Shown: positions 34,501 through 44,649, counted from the first letter of the stretch. The stretch: 64,000 bases of DNA from Amyelois transitella (GCF_032362555.1 NC_083532.1:1687001-1751000), one strand, 5' to 3'. Translations and numbers: made by a program. Notes: generated from the letters alone by a model not told the origin.

Positions 34501-36270
34501 TATTTAGTCTGTTTGTTTGTATGCTTAAATCTTTAAAATTACGCTTTTAATTATTTAATTATTTTGATGCGGTTTTTTGTAACAGGTAGAGTGATTCAAG
34601 AGGAAGGTTTTTATGTATTATATAACATTTATAATTTGGCACCCGTGCGAAGCCGGGGCGGGTCGCTAGTACTATATATTTTTTCCCATATTACAGATGC
34701 GACCAACACACACCAGGAACCGGACAAAAACTCCAACTGCACGACAAACCAAACGTGTGACGTCACCACCCCCCTCCTCTACCCCCACCCGCACATCGGC
34801 CGCAACGCGTGCATAGAACGAAACACGCACACACAAACACACACAGTAGAACTCATACACAAAAGTCTCAAAGACATAACGGTGACGGAAACGCCGCGAA
34901 CGCAGAATATAGAAGAGAATTGCATATCTGTAGCGCGAAATACTCATAGGCCAATTCCAGAGAATTCCATGAACGAAATCCGGTCGTATCAGAGACCGTT
35001 AGAGTACGTTCCGAATGATGTTAGCAACCACGATATAGATCGAGGACCGAAACAGACAAATTTGCTTAACGACGTGAAAATTGAAAAGCCTAAATGGGGT
35101 ATCAAAAGATTTTTCGATAGATACAAAACTCACAAAGACACCGAAGTGAAGTTAGTACCTGAATCGAGTTTGCAGAACGGTCGCACTCAAACCTCGGTCG
35201 TGGAAAAACCGACTAATTTCGAAAGACCGACAAATTTGGTTCTCAGTCAAGAACGGACGACTTATAACTTTGAACCGTGTACCTTATCGCCGCCAAATAG
35301 GACTCTATCGCCCACTATGATGATGGAATCAGATTTGAATAGAGAAAATAGAGTATTTAACTTCAAAGAGTTACCGGTAGACGATGGCCGCAGTCAAAAT
35401 CAAGTATTCGCTGTAATCGTACCTAAAACTATGCCTGCTGTTGAAATGAGAAAACCGGGCGATAGTTCTGAGAGTATTACCAAATTTAAAGGTTCAATGT
35501 CTTCACAGAGCATTTTCAAATCTGGAAACTCTGAGTCTGAAGACTCGACGGTTAAGAAACGTTTGAGTTGCGATAATAAGATCATTGAATCGAATGTCAC
35601 TAACAGTGGACGGTCATCTAGGGCAAGCATCAATTTAGAACTACAATACATTAACGGACAAGCCGACAATTATAATGATAGTCCGTTCGATGTCAACTCT
35701 GATTGTTCTAGTAGCGAAGACGAGCATCTGATGTTGCTGTCTGAAAACGGAACGAAAATCACAATGCAGACTATAAGCAAAGATAACGATAAGAAAATAT
35801 ATCAAAATGAAGTGTTGAAAGAAGCGAGCCAAGTAACTGATTTCGGTTTCAACAAATATCACAATAAATACACGAATTTCGACAACGAATTCAGCGATCC
35901 GAACGATAAAGAGAATTTGGTGACTTACAGCGGCGATAATCCTGTTTATTTGGCCGCGTTGAACGGCGAGATCGAGACGGACTTGAAATATCTTAATCCT
36001 GAAGTGGAGACTAGTCCGAAATCACCGAAACCTTGTTTAAAGAATCTTTCAATCAAACGGCAGCGCTCTTTGGAGCAAGTGTCTGAAATATTTTCATCAT
36101 CTGGTGAGATAAATTTGCAGAATCCAGCTGGTAGAGTGAAAACTCCTGGAGATTTGCCGGTGGCGGTCCGGAGGGCTAGGAGAGACAGGGTGTTGCAGAA
36201 AGGGAAGGTGAATGAGTGTAATAGACTCAGTTTGTATGATGACAGAATGATGTTTGGTAACAGCTTGTGA
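20720..36270 (+). CDS. wit: BMP type II receptor serine/threonine kinase (wishful thinking/BMPR2 type), 12 exons, 1253 aa
   Basis: Exons: 20720-21455, 21958-22092, 23245-23367, 24591-24782, 25270-25350, 25722-25871, 28649-28822, 30558-30706, 31635-31856, 32781-32902, 33674-33777 and 34697-36270 (3762 nt, phases consistent). Layout: signal peptide (about 1-29); a Cys-poor extension to about 210; a Cys-rich ectodomain (first Cys 215) ending [10 protein letters not shown]; transmembrane helix at about 358-377; kinase at about 418-715; Ser/Thr-rich tail of about 525 aa. Kinase marks: GQGKFGSV loop at 423-430, VAVK lysine 443, HRDVNSSN loop with Asp541, DLG at 559-561 instead of DFG, and [13 protein letters not shown]. 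Type II BMP receptors phosphorylate type I receptors; Drosophila wit acts at the neuromuscular junction. The long tail and the EALEG segment favour wit/BMPR2 over punt. Exons 7-10 are very GC-rich, while the tail exon is not. Confidence 0.93.
21640..21782 (+). mobile_element. Helitron 3' part, wit intron 1
   Basis: AACTTTAGGAGCAAAGAAAT to GGACGAAGTCACGGGCACAG then CTAG. Confidence 0.75.
22108..22323 (+). mobile_element. tRNA-derived SINE (family D) 15 bp after the wit exon 2 donor
   Basis: Same head (GGCCTCTGTGGCGCAGCGG) and B box (GGTTTGAATCC) as the 13.8-kb copy. Only GTGAGGTCAATTAAC separates it from exon 2. Confidence 0.85.
22951..23212 (-). mobile_element. SINE-A, full length, wit intron 2
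   Basis: Flanked by CTTAGTAATTAG on both sides, a 12-bp target-site duplication. It ends 32 bp before wit exon 3. Confidence 0.9.
23388..23540 (-). mobile_element. RTE-like LINE 3' end joined to another repeat piece, in wit intron 3
   Basis: The LINE end (CATACATACATAAGATCACG) begins about 20 bp after the wit exon 3 donor. It is joined to TTGGGCGACCGCCAGGTAAT, which recurs in the GC-rich block at 23.7-23.8 kb. Confidence 0.6.
23569..23700 (+). mobile_element. SINE-A 5' half
   Basis: Runs from TGCCGTGTGGTTCCCGGCAC to GGGATTCCTC, then switches abruptly into unrelated GC-rich repeat. Confidence 0.75.
23700..24000. repeat. GC-rich repeat fragment of unknown family, wit intron 3
   Basis: GC-rich island in an AT-rich intron. 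It contains GGTAATGGCTAGCCTTACCC, which also occurs at 23.5 kb. No frame is convincing as host coding sequence. It looks like a truncated retrotransposon. Confidence 0.45.
24322..24440. repeat. Two-copy direct repeat, 71-bp period, wit intron 3
   Basis: AATGACAAATTTAAAATCTT and the following CTGCAGTTTA occur twice, 71 bp apart. Confidence 0.8.
24870..25040. repeat. Polypyrimidine TTCTTTTCTC repeat, wit intron 4
   Basis: Almost pure C/T on the plus strand for about 160 bp. Long apparent ORFs over it are low-complexity artefacts. Confidence 0.9.
25078..25157 (+). mobile_element. SINE-A 3' end
   Basis: ACTGAACGTGACCTTTTAAT to ATACATATGTATG, diverged. Confidence 0.6.
25389..25665. repeat. CA-rich minisatellite (ACACACACTCACAGAC units), wit intron 5
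   Basis: A 16-bp unit repeats, then degenerates to (CA)n. It ends about 55 bp before wit exon 6. Confidence 0.95.
25872..28310 (+). repeat. Tandem array of 8 partial copies of wit exon 6 plus donor and intron
   Basis: After the true exon 6 donor (25871/25872), a unit of about 235 bp recurs. Each unit has the last ~95 nt of the exon, its GTAAAT (once GTAACT) donor, and ~140 bp of intron. Exon-like parts end at 26111, 26346, 26580, 26814, 27055, 27461, 27697 and 27987. Copy 1 has TGA (26045-26047) in place of Trp and copy 7 has TAG in place of Glu; the other six stay open. A ~165-bp element with a (TA)n run interrupts copies 5 and 8 at the same place, so part of the array was duplicated after that insertion. 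Confidence 0.93.
27091..27255. mobile_element. Small element with (TA)n run inside the wit exon array
   Basis: Contains CGTGAAAATCGTTGGAGCCG, TTTCCGAGATCCTGATTATA, a (TA)n run and CAAGAATTGCTCG. The same piece sits at 28028-28185 in the same unit context. Confidence 0.7.
28432..28625 (+). mobile_element. Helitron-like element before wit exon 7
   Basis: Contains AAAACTACTGAACCGATTAC, AACATATAGC and TTTTTATCCCGG. It ends CGCTCGACCTCTAG, 20 bp before the exon 7 acceptor region. Confidence 0.6.
28840..28995 (-). mobile_element. SINE-A 3' part, wit intron 7
   Basis: Starts with the ATAC-type tail 20 bp after the wit exon 7 donor and stops at GCCCATCGC. Confidence 0.75.
29037..29318 (+). mobile_element. 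Helitron, near full length
   Basis: Runs from ACTAATATTATAAAGCTGAA to the end GCGGACGAAGTCGCGGGCAC followed by AGCTAG. The GCGGAC...GTCGC hairpin precedes the CTAG terminus. Confidence 0.85.
29555..29724 (+). mobile_element. RTE-like LINE 3' end in wit intron 7
   Basis: Includes CCTGGCAAAGGGTCAGGTCA through the SAYPSGKE codons and a (TATG)n tail, immediately joined to a SINE-A 3' end at 29730. Confidence 0.7.
29730..29808 (+). mobile_element. SINE-A 3' end
   Basis: GGCCTATCAGTCTTTTCAAG to the (TATG)n tail, fused to the LINE tail before it. Confidence 0.75.
29946..30185 (-). mobile_element. LINE 3'-end family E with (TAGAA)n tail
   Basis: Begins GAATAGAATAGAATAGATTT, the reverse of AATCTATTCTATTC. 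The body TGGATACAAGGTATCACTTA is shared by copies at 22.4, 32.2, 44.9, 47.9, 58.6 and 62.7 kb. Confidence 0.75.
30204..30443. repeat. Two-copy ~120-bp direct repeat
   Basis: GTCAATACGAATATTTCGTC through CATTATGTATG occurs twice in tandem with small differences. Confidence 0.8.
30441..30540. repeat. (ATGT)4ACAT-type minisatellite, 20-bp period
   Basis: Five 20-bp units sit directly before the C-rich tract and acceptor of wit exon 8. ORFs across it on both strands are artefacts. Confidence 0.95.
30735..31152 (-). mobile_element. Two SINE-A copies in wit intron 8
   Basis: A 5' part (30740-30890) is followed by a full-length copy (30888-31152), both reversed relative to wit. Confidence 0.8.
31300..31560 (-). 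mobile_element. SINE-A, full length, wit intron 8
   Basis: Complete copy; ATTAAT flanks both ends. It ends 75 bp before wit exon 9. Confidence 0.85.
31968..32205 (+). mobile_element. SINE-A, diverged
   Basis: GCCGCGTTGTTCCCGGAATC start, several changes, (ATGA)n instead of (ATGT)n tail. Confidence 0.7.
32213..32330 (+). mobile_element. LINE family E 3' end
   Basis: CATGCGCTTTGGAAGCGGTA to AATAAATCTATCTATTG. Confidence 0.65.
32515..32769 (+). mobile_element. SINE-A whose target duplication copies the wit exon 10 acceptor
   Basis: Flanked by identical 14-bp TTATTTAACAGAGT at 32501-32514 and 32770-32783. The right copy is the working acceptor of wit exon 10, with AG at 32779-32780. Confidence 0.92.
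32905..33055. repeat. CAATCAATCACTCTAT minisatellite after the wit exon 10 donor
   Basis: Starts 2-3 bp inside the intron, right at the donor AG|GTATCG, and degenerates rightwards. Confidence 0.9.
33832..34095 (+). mobile_element. SINE-A, full length, wit intron 11
   Basis: Flanked by ACATCCTCACCTT and ACATCCTCATCCTT, a probable imperfect target-site duplication. Confidence 0.85.
34498..34672 (+). mobile_element. Helitron-like element ending CGGGTCGCTAGT
   Basis: Shares TTTTTTGTAACAGGTAGAGT and GCACCCGTGCGAAGCCGGGG with 47540-47702. Related reversed ends lie at 2266, 51541 and 54913. Confidence 0.7.
34697..36270 (+). other. wit: wit exon 12: long cytoplasmic tail of the receptor
   Basis: This exon codes residues 730-1253 and the stop. 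The tail is low in hydrophobic segments and rich in Ser, Thr, Asn and charged residues, with Ser/Asp clusters such as [10 protein letters not shown]. Only BMPR2 and wit-type receptors have tails of this size. The acceptor at 34696 lies about 25 bp after a repeat ending in GGGTCGCTAGT (34498-34672), so the tail exon is flanked directly by mobile DNA. Confidence 0.85.
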
Positions 36271-36319
36271 ATTAATAATTTGACATGACAAGATCGAGAA
36301 TTTTAGAGTAAAACTCTTA

Positions 36320-36325
36320 AATAAA
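36320..36325 (+). promoter_or_regulatory. First candidate poly(A) signal of wit
   Basis: AATAAA about 50 nt after the wit stop codon. Many more A/T-rich signals follow up to 40 kb, so longer 3' UTRs are possible. Confidence 0.4.
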
Positions 36326-36374
36326 GATTCGGTAAGTAGAACTAAATGAAGTTAATGAAAGCGCGCAGATATAT

Positions 36375-36530
36375 ACAAATTGACCAATCAGCTCGCGTTG
36401 TTTTAAAATAGACAGCTGTGATTGGTCAGTTTCGATTTAACACAGAAACTGACTTATCAGGACGCGTTGGTGACAAAAAGCGTGTTGTGATTGGTCGGTT
36501 TCAAGAAGAAATTGACCAATCAGGTCGCCT
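36375..36530. repeat. Alternating CCAAT / ATTGG repeat downstream of wit
   Basis: TTGACCAATCAG (36380 and 36512) alternates with GTGATTGGTC (36418 and 36486), with a diverged unit CTGACTTATCAG between. Adjacent units are inverted relative to each other. Confidence 0.75.
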
Positions 36531-39500
36531 TTGCAAAGAATGTATAGTTGATTTGTTGTTTGGGAAGCTCGCTTGGAAAAAATCACTAATTACTGAGCCA
36601 GAGGTCTTTAATAGTACATTTTCTAAATCATTTTTCATTTAATATATTAAAATCACCTTTTCTAGAGTCGATAAATAGCGTTATATTATTATAAATAAAA
36701 TTATATTTATACTAACTTAGAATTCCTAAAGTATATGCAGTTTTGCTGTTTATTAAATGTAAACATTATACATATTTGTGTATTATAATTCTGAATGCTC
36801 TGGTTCGGCAGCTTAACTAATCAAATATATAAATGTACCTTTATACATATAATGTAATCTGTATTATATATATTATAATAGCACTTTATGAAATGTATTA
36901 CATGAGCTTTAACTATGTAGAAAACAAACATCACATTCTCAAATAAAAAATAATGAAAAAGGAAAAGCTATAGTTCCCCTTAAAATAGTGCAATAATATA
37001 AGTTGTTATATAAAAAGAGGTATGAATGTTGCTTAATAAATAGTAGAAATATTACCAAAACGCGATGAATCAAATATTATTTTAGTAATGAAGTAAAAAT
37101 AGATTTTATTCAATCAGACATTTCAAGATAATTAAGTTTTTTTTTTTGTTATTGTAGTATTATTGTAATACCTTTATAAAACTAAATTCAGTTTATTTCA
37201 TCAAATTATTATAAAATTGCCATTGTAATTTTCAGAGTAACGCCACACTACATTTTATTAAAATTTAACTTTTTTTTACTCATATTATAAATACTAATCT
37301 TCCATACTCTTTACTTTTGGATATTTACGATAAGTCTGCCATTTTTTTTTTTCATTAATTGTGCTGTAATTTTTGTGTTTTTTTTATTCGAAATTAAAAA
37401 GTATACAAACACTTGTATAAATTGCAGCTCATGTAATACATATACTGCATACGTTTTAAAAGCGGCGTAGGCGCAGCACGGAGAAATTATAATGACGGGA
37501 TTGGGAAAGGATAACTTTAATATTTTAATTATTTTTTTAAATCCATTTTTAGGTACTGAAATAGAGGTACCTAAATCAATCTTGAAATTTATTTTAATCA
37601 TAATATTTCTATAAAATTTACATACATACGTCACATACATAAAAAAAACGCCCTAGCGATTGTAATCTTATGTGTCATCTTTGCATTTATAGATAAGCTC
37701 CATTTTTTTTAATAATTGTTTTTGGTGCGTACGTGACGTTTCGGATGCAAAATAACTAACGCCAAAAATCGTTAATGGTTCTACAACTGGCAACATTTTT
37801 GAAATTTAATGTCGAGATATCGATCAGTAAGATGTTTAGACAAACATCCTATCGGATAAAATCTGTAGAAAAATGAATGTGTCAATAGTTGGCGATAGTC
37901 TTTGTGGGAAATTTATTTTTATTTTGTCCCTAGTTTGTACTAAAGTAATTGAACCACTCACTTAATATATCTATTGAGAAAGATTTTTTATCATGACCTG
38001 TTCGGAGTTCGAATCCGAGACCTTTGTAACTCAATTATTTATCACTGCACCATAAAGGTTATTTTGAATCTGAGAGACCGACATTAAAAAAAACGCAAGT
38101 ACATTGAGAAAATCTTTTTATCTCTTATTTTCTTTATAGATATGTTTTTAATCTTTTAACGATCATTTTAACGAGTTATGGTTAAAATAAAATTAAAATT
38201 TTCTGCTGGAAGAAAGTTTATTCTGCACATTTTATATTATAAATTTGCAAAACAAGAAATAATTATTAAATTTTAATTTAACATTAAGTACCTTTAGTTA
38301 CTTTCTGTTGTAATTACAAATATACCTCGCATTTGTCTTTAAATTGATATAAACATTTTCACATTCCATTATACCATATTTTTTAGGTTTGTAGCAAGTT
38401 TGCAATATACCACATTGCAATTTTCGGGTCCGCATAAAGACCAGTAAATTTAAATGGAATAATATAAAGTTCGCATAACGTTTTTAGCATGATTTTCATT
38501 ACGCATAACTTTATATATGTAAATCTTTATGCCAAACGTTGATTATGCCAAAATATGTCGAATCTAATTTTGGTAAAAATAATTTTTATTTGAAGAGATA
38601 TGTGCAAACTTGCTACGAATTTTACAACGTTTCCGTAATAGACTTTTTCTATCTGTCTGTTTGTAAGAGTTTCTTGTTGATCAGAAAATTCATATTTTTT
38701 TATAGTTATGTTTAGTGTAAAATTATTTTAAGTTTTTACCCCAAATGCGTTGAAATACTCGTATCACCAATAATTGTTTTTATAGCAATTTCAGTTATCC
38801 ATTGAAAAAGGAACTAGTTTATATTATGTACTTTTGTTTGTATTTACAATTATTTACTTAATGAATAGTAATGATTGAATTTTTCACATAAAGTCGACGC
38901 ACTGGGGTAGCCAAAATGTGATCTTTTTTACTGTAAATAGTTTAAGTTCCTAACACAAGGGCCATGTTGATTATTTTAAATATTTTTGTTAAGTTTCCAA
39001 CATACCATTTTTGTTTCAATCCTGGTTCAAATACGTATATTAAGTTTTAAGTTAAATTAAGTGGATTTTTGTGGCGGGCAAAGAAGAAATGTTTTTTTTT
39101 TTGAGATATACGTAAATATGTATTTTAACGCTTGTTTTTCGTACAAATTTATTTGTATGGCATTACACTAAATATTGGATAACATTGAATTACTTTCCCA
39201 AATATGTGCTTGAATTTAAATCTGTTTTTAAATAAATTAAAATTCCCAATATAAACTTGCCTCCTTTTTACACCGTGTGTAAATCAGTTACCTGTTAATT
39301 CTTAATTTATAGCATTTATAATTATAAAAATACGGTACAAATTGAAAATATTTGGGTTAAAAAATAAAAATTGACTTTGCCCTAAGTTGTTTTGTACAGT
39401 GATGTCCTTAGGTTTTTGTTCCTTTATCGATTGGCATTACGATACCCAAAACAAGTTGATCCAAAACTAACATCTGTTAACTTGATACCCAGGCAACTCT

Positions 39501-42400
39501 CGTGCCGAGTAATACTTACATAGGTCATTTGTGAACAGTCGCTTTTTCGCTGTAAAATGAAAAAAAGCTCGGCTGGCAGTGTTTTATGGATCACTAAGGC
39601 CCTGCCTTTATTTTCGATTTAACGTTCGATAAAGTTTTGCATTGTACAACATAGTTAACCGCATGTCAAATTACCCTGTGTTCGGTACTCTACGCCGCGG
39701 TAATAAAGGCGAATTTGCAGTGGCGCATTTGTAACAAGGAGCCTTACGGGGTCAAATATATTATCACTTACAAAATAACTGAGGGTCAAGTTTATGGAAA
39801 GAACTGGACCGTTATCTTTTTTGGCACCAGATGATGTTGTATACCTACGATTATGTATTTTAAGTGCTTGTTGATGTTACCGATTGTAAATGTGGACACT
39901 AAATATAGTAACTATGTTTTTTATATATGATTGTTTCATTTTTAACACCTTCGTAAGCGTAAAGAGACTACGGTTTTTCTCTTCCTGTATCACATTTTTG
40001 TATAGATGGATATTAAGAATAGCCTTATACACTTTATATATAATGTTTGCAGTAACAAATAAAACAAATAGTATAGGTAACTCTTTATTAACTATATATC
40101 ACAAAATAACATACATAACCAACCTAATTTCCACTTATACTACAATAGAATTGATATAAAAAAAAAATATTAAACTAAGAATTAGGTAACAAATGTCCTT
40201 CAAATTTGATACGAACGTTGTGATAAAATACAGAAATATACTGCAAACACCAATACATAAAGCTTGCCACACAAAGAAACGAGTGTACTACTCGAGTTAG
40301 ACCAACGGATGTGTGAAATAACTTTTATTCGATTCACTATAACGGTTATCGTGCTATTTCGAAGCACCTTAGTTAAATAACTTGATTTTAAAAATGCGCG
40401 CCTTCGCTTTTTCTCTGACTTCGATTTCTTAGTGGGGCAGCTTTAAAATTTAGTGGACCACATACAAAAGTTTGCCACCTATAAGGTACAAATTATACAG
40501 ACAGCTAGCAAGTTCGAGACTCTTTGCCCGTGATATGGTACAGTTCAACCGAAAGACGGGAATTATGGTATACTAAATCGAAGATTCTGGGATTTGAAAA
40601 AGGTCATTTTCCATCTTGACTTGATCAGGTTCAAGTTGAGAGGCAAGAACCTTGCCAATATGCCAAGAAGTTAAACCACAAAGATAACTTTACTGTTCTA
40701 TATGATCCACTTCAGTTAACTTAACATGGACACATAAAATTTATAACTATGAAATATATAAAATTAAAAATAAATTGGAATGAACAAAAATATCCCTTTC
40801 TAATTTCATTAAAATATATAACAAAAATCAATATAAAAATAAAATCAACACATTTTTGAGACGAGAATTAATACAATTTTAAAACATATGTCAAGTATTA
40901 CAATTTAAATTGTGTTTTAAAAAATACAGTGAGCAACATAAAAATCTTTCCGGCAACGGTTCTGAATCTATACTTACTGGTCCAGAGGACATACCGGTAA
41001 TTCAAGATTTCCATGTTTGTCACTCAAGTCAGGATGTATATTTTATACTATTGTTTAAAATTAATATTGTGGATTTATTATACTTTATTTAAGGTGTTTT
41101 TGTCCATAATATTTATTTTAAACAATCCACACATACTTCATATCATAATAAACTAACCATTACACCTTTTAAAATAAAAACTATACGAAATGCAATGTAT
41201 TTAACGCTTTAGACGGAATCGTGGTAAACTATTCACATTATAAAATTCAGATCTATATCAAAACTAAACTGTTAACAGGCTGGTCACTTCAAAGCGTGAC
41301 GCGATTATTGACGTGTAGGCAAACTCAAAACCATCGTAATCTGGAGGTGTCTGTCGGAAACTTCCCTGACACGCCAATGGCACCTTTAGGTGTCCAAATT
41401 GGTATCACTTTCTAAACAAAAAAAAAACTATTACGAATTGCCAACCCCATATTTGAAGTATAGAGATTATAAGTAAACAATGGCCGCAATAGGAATATTT
41501 GTCAGTTTCACTGTTACGTTTAAAATGTAACATTCATACAAACCAAAAACATAGGAGCGCCTATTTTCCCTGAAGGGCACATGACATTTAAAAAAAATGG
41601 CGGATTTTTGATATTCTATTAAAATTGCGCAGAATATGATTGGAATGTTTCAACATTATTGGTAATCCCTACGAGTAGGTGGCATATTCGTAAATGAAGT
41701 GATTCCTATTCAATCTAGTTTATCACGGCTCCGTCTAAACTTAGCTGTAATAAGGTAACTTGCGTTGACAGACTGGGGCCTAATATGACGCTGCGACGAT
41801 TCTCGTAACATCTATTTATCAGACGTAAATTGTAACATGTTTTATGGGACAAGTAATGGACTCGATTGCTGAAGATGCTGGTTCTGTCTATTTTATTATT
41901 AAGGCAGTGACCGCACTTGCTAAGATTAAACATCAATATGAAAGATATTGACTAAATCGTATGTAACTTTATAATAACGCGAACTTTATTATGATTCAAA
42001 TGACGACGCGTTACGGACAATCTGGTCGAAAGATTACATAAAATCAAATAGCATAAACAGAAAGATTTTTTAGTATAATCATCATTTCACATAAATCTAT
42101 GTGTTATAGTTATGCAAAACGTTGATTATGCCTAAAAAAGTTATGCGAAACGATGTCTGTGCCATTATATATTTATTTATTTATTTAAAACTAGAACGCA
42201 GGGAAAATTAGCTGTGTACGAAAATAATCACAAGTTCAGAGTAAGCCTCTTATAATACGCAGGTACGATGAGTTTTCATGCTGTGACCAGATACTAAGGT
42301 GACTGCTTGAAAATATAAAGTAAGTTCACTATGCGTATAAAATCTTTTATTACACATTGATCACTTCCCTAATATCATTTCCCAACTTTATTGTATACAT
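36531..42400. other. Long AT-rich intergenic stretch between wit and ACBD5
   Basis: No supported gene. AT-rich sequence with homopolymer runs and many AATAAA-like sites; the near part may be wit 3' UTR. Three short GCATAAC/GTTATGC-bearing patches (38390-38580, 42050-42150 and, further on, 46255-46360) look like one old repeat. Apparent frames at 37311-37640 and 39890-40159 are AT-biased and unsupported. A splice-acceptor-like site with a short open frame at 41414 (minus) is noted under findings. Confidence 0.6.
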
Positions 42401-42408
42401 ACGTTGAA

Positions 42409-42475
42409 CCGTGTAGTTCCCAGCATTTAAAAATAGGACCAATCCATCTCCTTCCCATGGATGTCGTTAAGAAAT
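42409..42475 (+). mobile_element. SINE-A 5' fragment
   Basis: CCGTGTAGTTCCCAGCATTT to GGATGTCGTTAAG. Confidence 0.65.
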
Positions 42476-42719
42476 GGGAACATTCATTTAGTACAGCTAT
42501 TTATATACCATGATTCAATATGGCTCAAGTTATACTGCAAAGATGCGGAATTTATTTGGGGGTCGTTATGTTAAAAACCTGGAATCAGCCTATAGGCAAC
42601 CTTCTTTTATTTAATTATTTATTGTATATAAATATTAAGAGGCAAAGCCAGCTGGCATGCATATGCATATGTATGCAATAGCAATAGTTGACATGACTTG
42701 TTTATATATAAATAAATAT

Positions 42720-42802
42720 ATACGGGACAAATTACACAGATTGAGTTAGCCTCGAAGTAAGTTCCGAGACTTGTGTTGCGAGATACTAACTCAACGATAT
42801 AT
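42720..42802 (-). mobile_element. tRNA-derived SINE (family D), 3' part only
   Basis: ACACAGATTGAGTTAGCCTC through CTCAACGATATA is the 3' half of the family in reverse. Confidence 0.7.
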
Positions 42803-43419
42803 AACTTGTTTGGTGAGACAAATATCATATTTTTATTAGTAAATATGTATGTTTAATTGATTTCTTTGACTTTTAATGTATTTAATGTCAACCAATGTTG
42901 TGATACGAAAAGATATGACAATTATTAAGTGATGTTGAAGTGTCCCATAATAATGAATAAAAAAGTTTTAAATTTGTCTGGAATTTTTGAATACCTTATT
43001 ATAGTTTGGGTTGATACCCTAAGCAGGCATATATTTGTATACAAAAAAATATTTGCCACACGCTTGTGATGAGTGCCTATTAAGTTCTATTGAATAACTA
43101 AGCTGTCGGGAGAAAATATATTGTTTTATATATTTAAAAAAACCAATGGTACAGTCAAAAGCAGATTAACATGACACTTTGTCCATAAAAACCCTATCAA
43201 ATGTGGTTCAAGTTTCTCTGCCGTTGAATGTGCAATATCACGTCCCTATTTAACGGGACAGACAGAGCCTTAGTTAATTAACAGTTTTCTATGCCCATCG
43301 CCTATTTACAAAATAATCTCTACCCACAATTCCTTATAAAAAAAGTAATAAAATTAAACATTCGTTTTTTTTCTAAACCGCACATTACCTCTTTGTTAAC
43401 TAACACCATTGTTATAAAA

Positions 43420-44060
43420 AATCTGGTTATCACATAACCGGTTATAACGTTATAATCCGACCATATTACCCGATGTAACCTTATAAATTGCGATAAACTA
43501 ACCGGATATATATCCTATTATATAACCGGATATAAATAAATAAACAGGATTTCTTGTAAATCATCAAAAACTTCGCAAGACTATATAGCCTTACATAATC
43601 ATATGCAACATTGTTCTATGAGTATTGATGATACATACATACATACGTATAGTCACGTCTATATCCCTTGCGGGGTAGACAGAGTCAACAGTTTTGTTAA
43701 CACAGACAAGCTACGTTCAGCTTTGACTTGACTTGATGATAGAATTGATAAGCGTTTGAATCTTCGACGAGCTCGCGCGAATATTATGAATTAAAGATGC
43801 GATCTCTGCCTACCCCTCCGGGAAAGAGGCGTGAATTTATGTATGTATGTTAGCTATCTATCCCCGTTTAGGTTGTTGATGTTTATAACTAGTTATATAA
43901 CCATGTTTATAACCAATTAAATCCGGTTACATAACCATGTTTTATACCAGTTATATCCGGTTATATGACCATGTTTATAAATAGTTACATCCGATTATAA
44001 AACCAGTTCTGATTTAACCGGATGTAACCGGTTATAACCGGATCAACCGGATGTCCGATG
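43420..44060. repeat. Cluster of AACCGGTT-like half-palindromes
   Basis: Two blocks (43420-43530 and 43870-44060) are rich in CCGGTTATA and its complement TAACCGG. Exact AACCGGTT occurs at about 43436 and about 44022. SINE-A and LINE fragments lie between the blocks. Confidence 0.7.
43632..43850. mobile_element. SINE-A (-) fragment followed by LINE (+) tail fragment
   Basis: 43632-43760 is a reversed SINE-A end. 43800-43850 is a LINE end with GCCTACCCCTCCGGGAAAGA and ATGTATG. Confidence 0.65.
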
Positions 44061-44192
44061 CAAACAGAGTTGTCTGGTTCGTATGCACTTAACACTAGCG
44101 GGCGTCTGTCGCGGCGTTAGGATCTGAAAGAATAACATTTAACTATAACAGTATTATCAATTTTATACATACACACATACATATAATCACTC

Positions 44193-44400
44193 TATACATA
44201 TAGTCTCTGCCTTCATCTCCGGGAAAGAGGCGTGACTTTATGTATGTAAATAATCACGTCTATATCCCTTGCGGAGTAGACAGAGCCAACAGTGTTGAAA
44301 AGACTGATAGGCCACGCTCAGCTGTTTGGCTTTAATATAGAAATGAGATTCAAATAGTGACAGGTTGCTAGCCCATCGCCTAAAATAAGAATCCCAAGTT
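44193..44400. mobile_element. LINE tail fragment (+) and SINE-A (-) 3' part
   Basis: A LINE end (to about 44250) abuts a reversed SINE-A (44250-44400). Confidence 0.65.
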
Positions 44401-44492
44401 CCTTTAGAGAAACAAGAGAGATCACTTTTATAAGTTATACTAATGCGCCTGCGCAGAAGTAAAAATTTTTATATGACGCGAAAATATTTGTA

Positions 44493-44600
44493 TGCCGTAT
44501 GGTTCCCGGCACCAATTGTAACAAGAATAGAACCACTCTACCATGGATGTCGTAAAAGGCGACCAAGGGATAGACATAAACTTTTGATCCTACTTTTATT
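44493..44600 (+). mobile_element. SINE-A 5' part beside the ACBD5 3' end
   Basis: GCCGTATGGTTCCCGGCACC to the GATAGACATAAACTTTTGAT region, within 50 bp of the ACBD5 stop. The ACBD5 poly(A) signal (44595-44600) lies at or just past its edge. Confidence 0.65.
44595..44600 (-). promoter_or_regulatory. Poly(A) signal of the ACBD5-like gene
   Basis: AATAAA on the minus strand (TTTATT on the plus strand) 50 nt past the TAG stop at 44650. It supports the exon simply ending there rather than splicing at the overlapping GTAGGA. Confidence 0.5.
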
Positions 44601-44649
44601 GCAAACGCTAGTTAACTTTATGGAAACACCATGGGATATTATACAACTC

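Noticed and set aside
34564..34696. 5' extension of the 568-codon frame before wit exon 12
   Set aside because: It is Helitron-like sequence upstream of a good TTACAG acceptor; phase from exon 11 fits only from 34697.
37311..37640. 109-codon minus-strand frame
   Set aside because: AT-biased composition, no recognisable domain, no splice or poly(A) context.
44117..44123. Alternative last ACBD5 exon after acceptor 44124 (reads Arg-Ser-stop)
   Set aside because: The simpler reading, TAG at 44650 followed by AATAAA at 44600, needs no extra intron.
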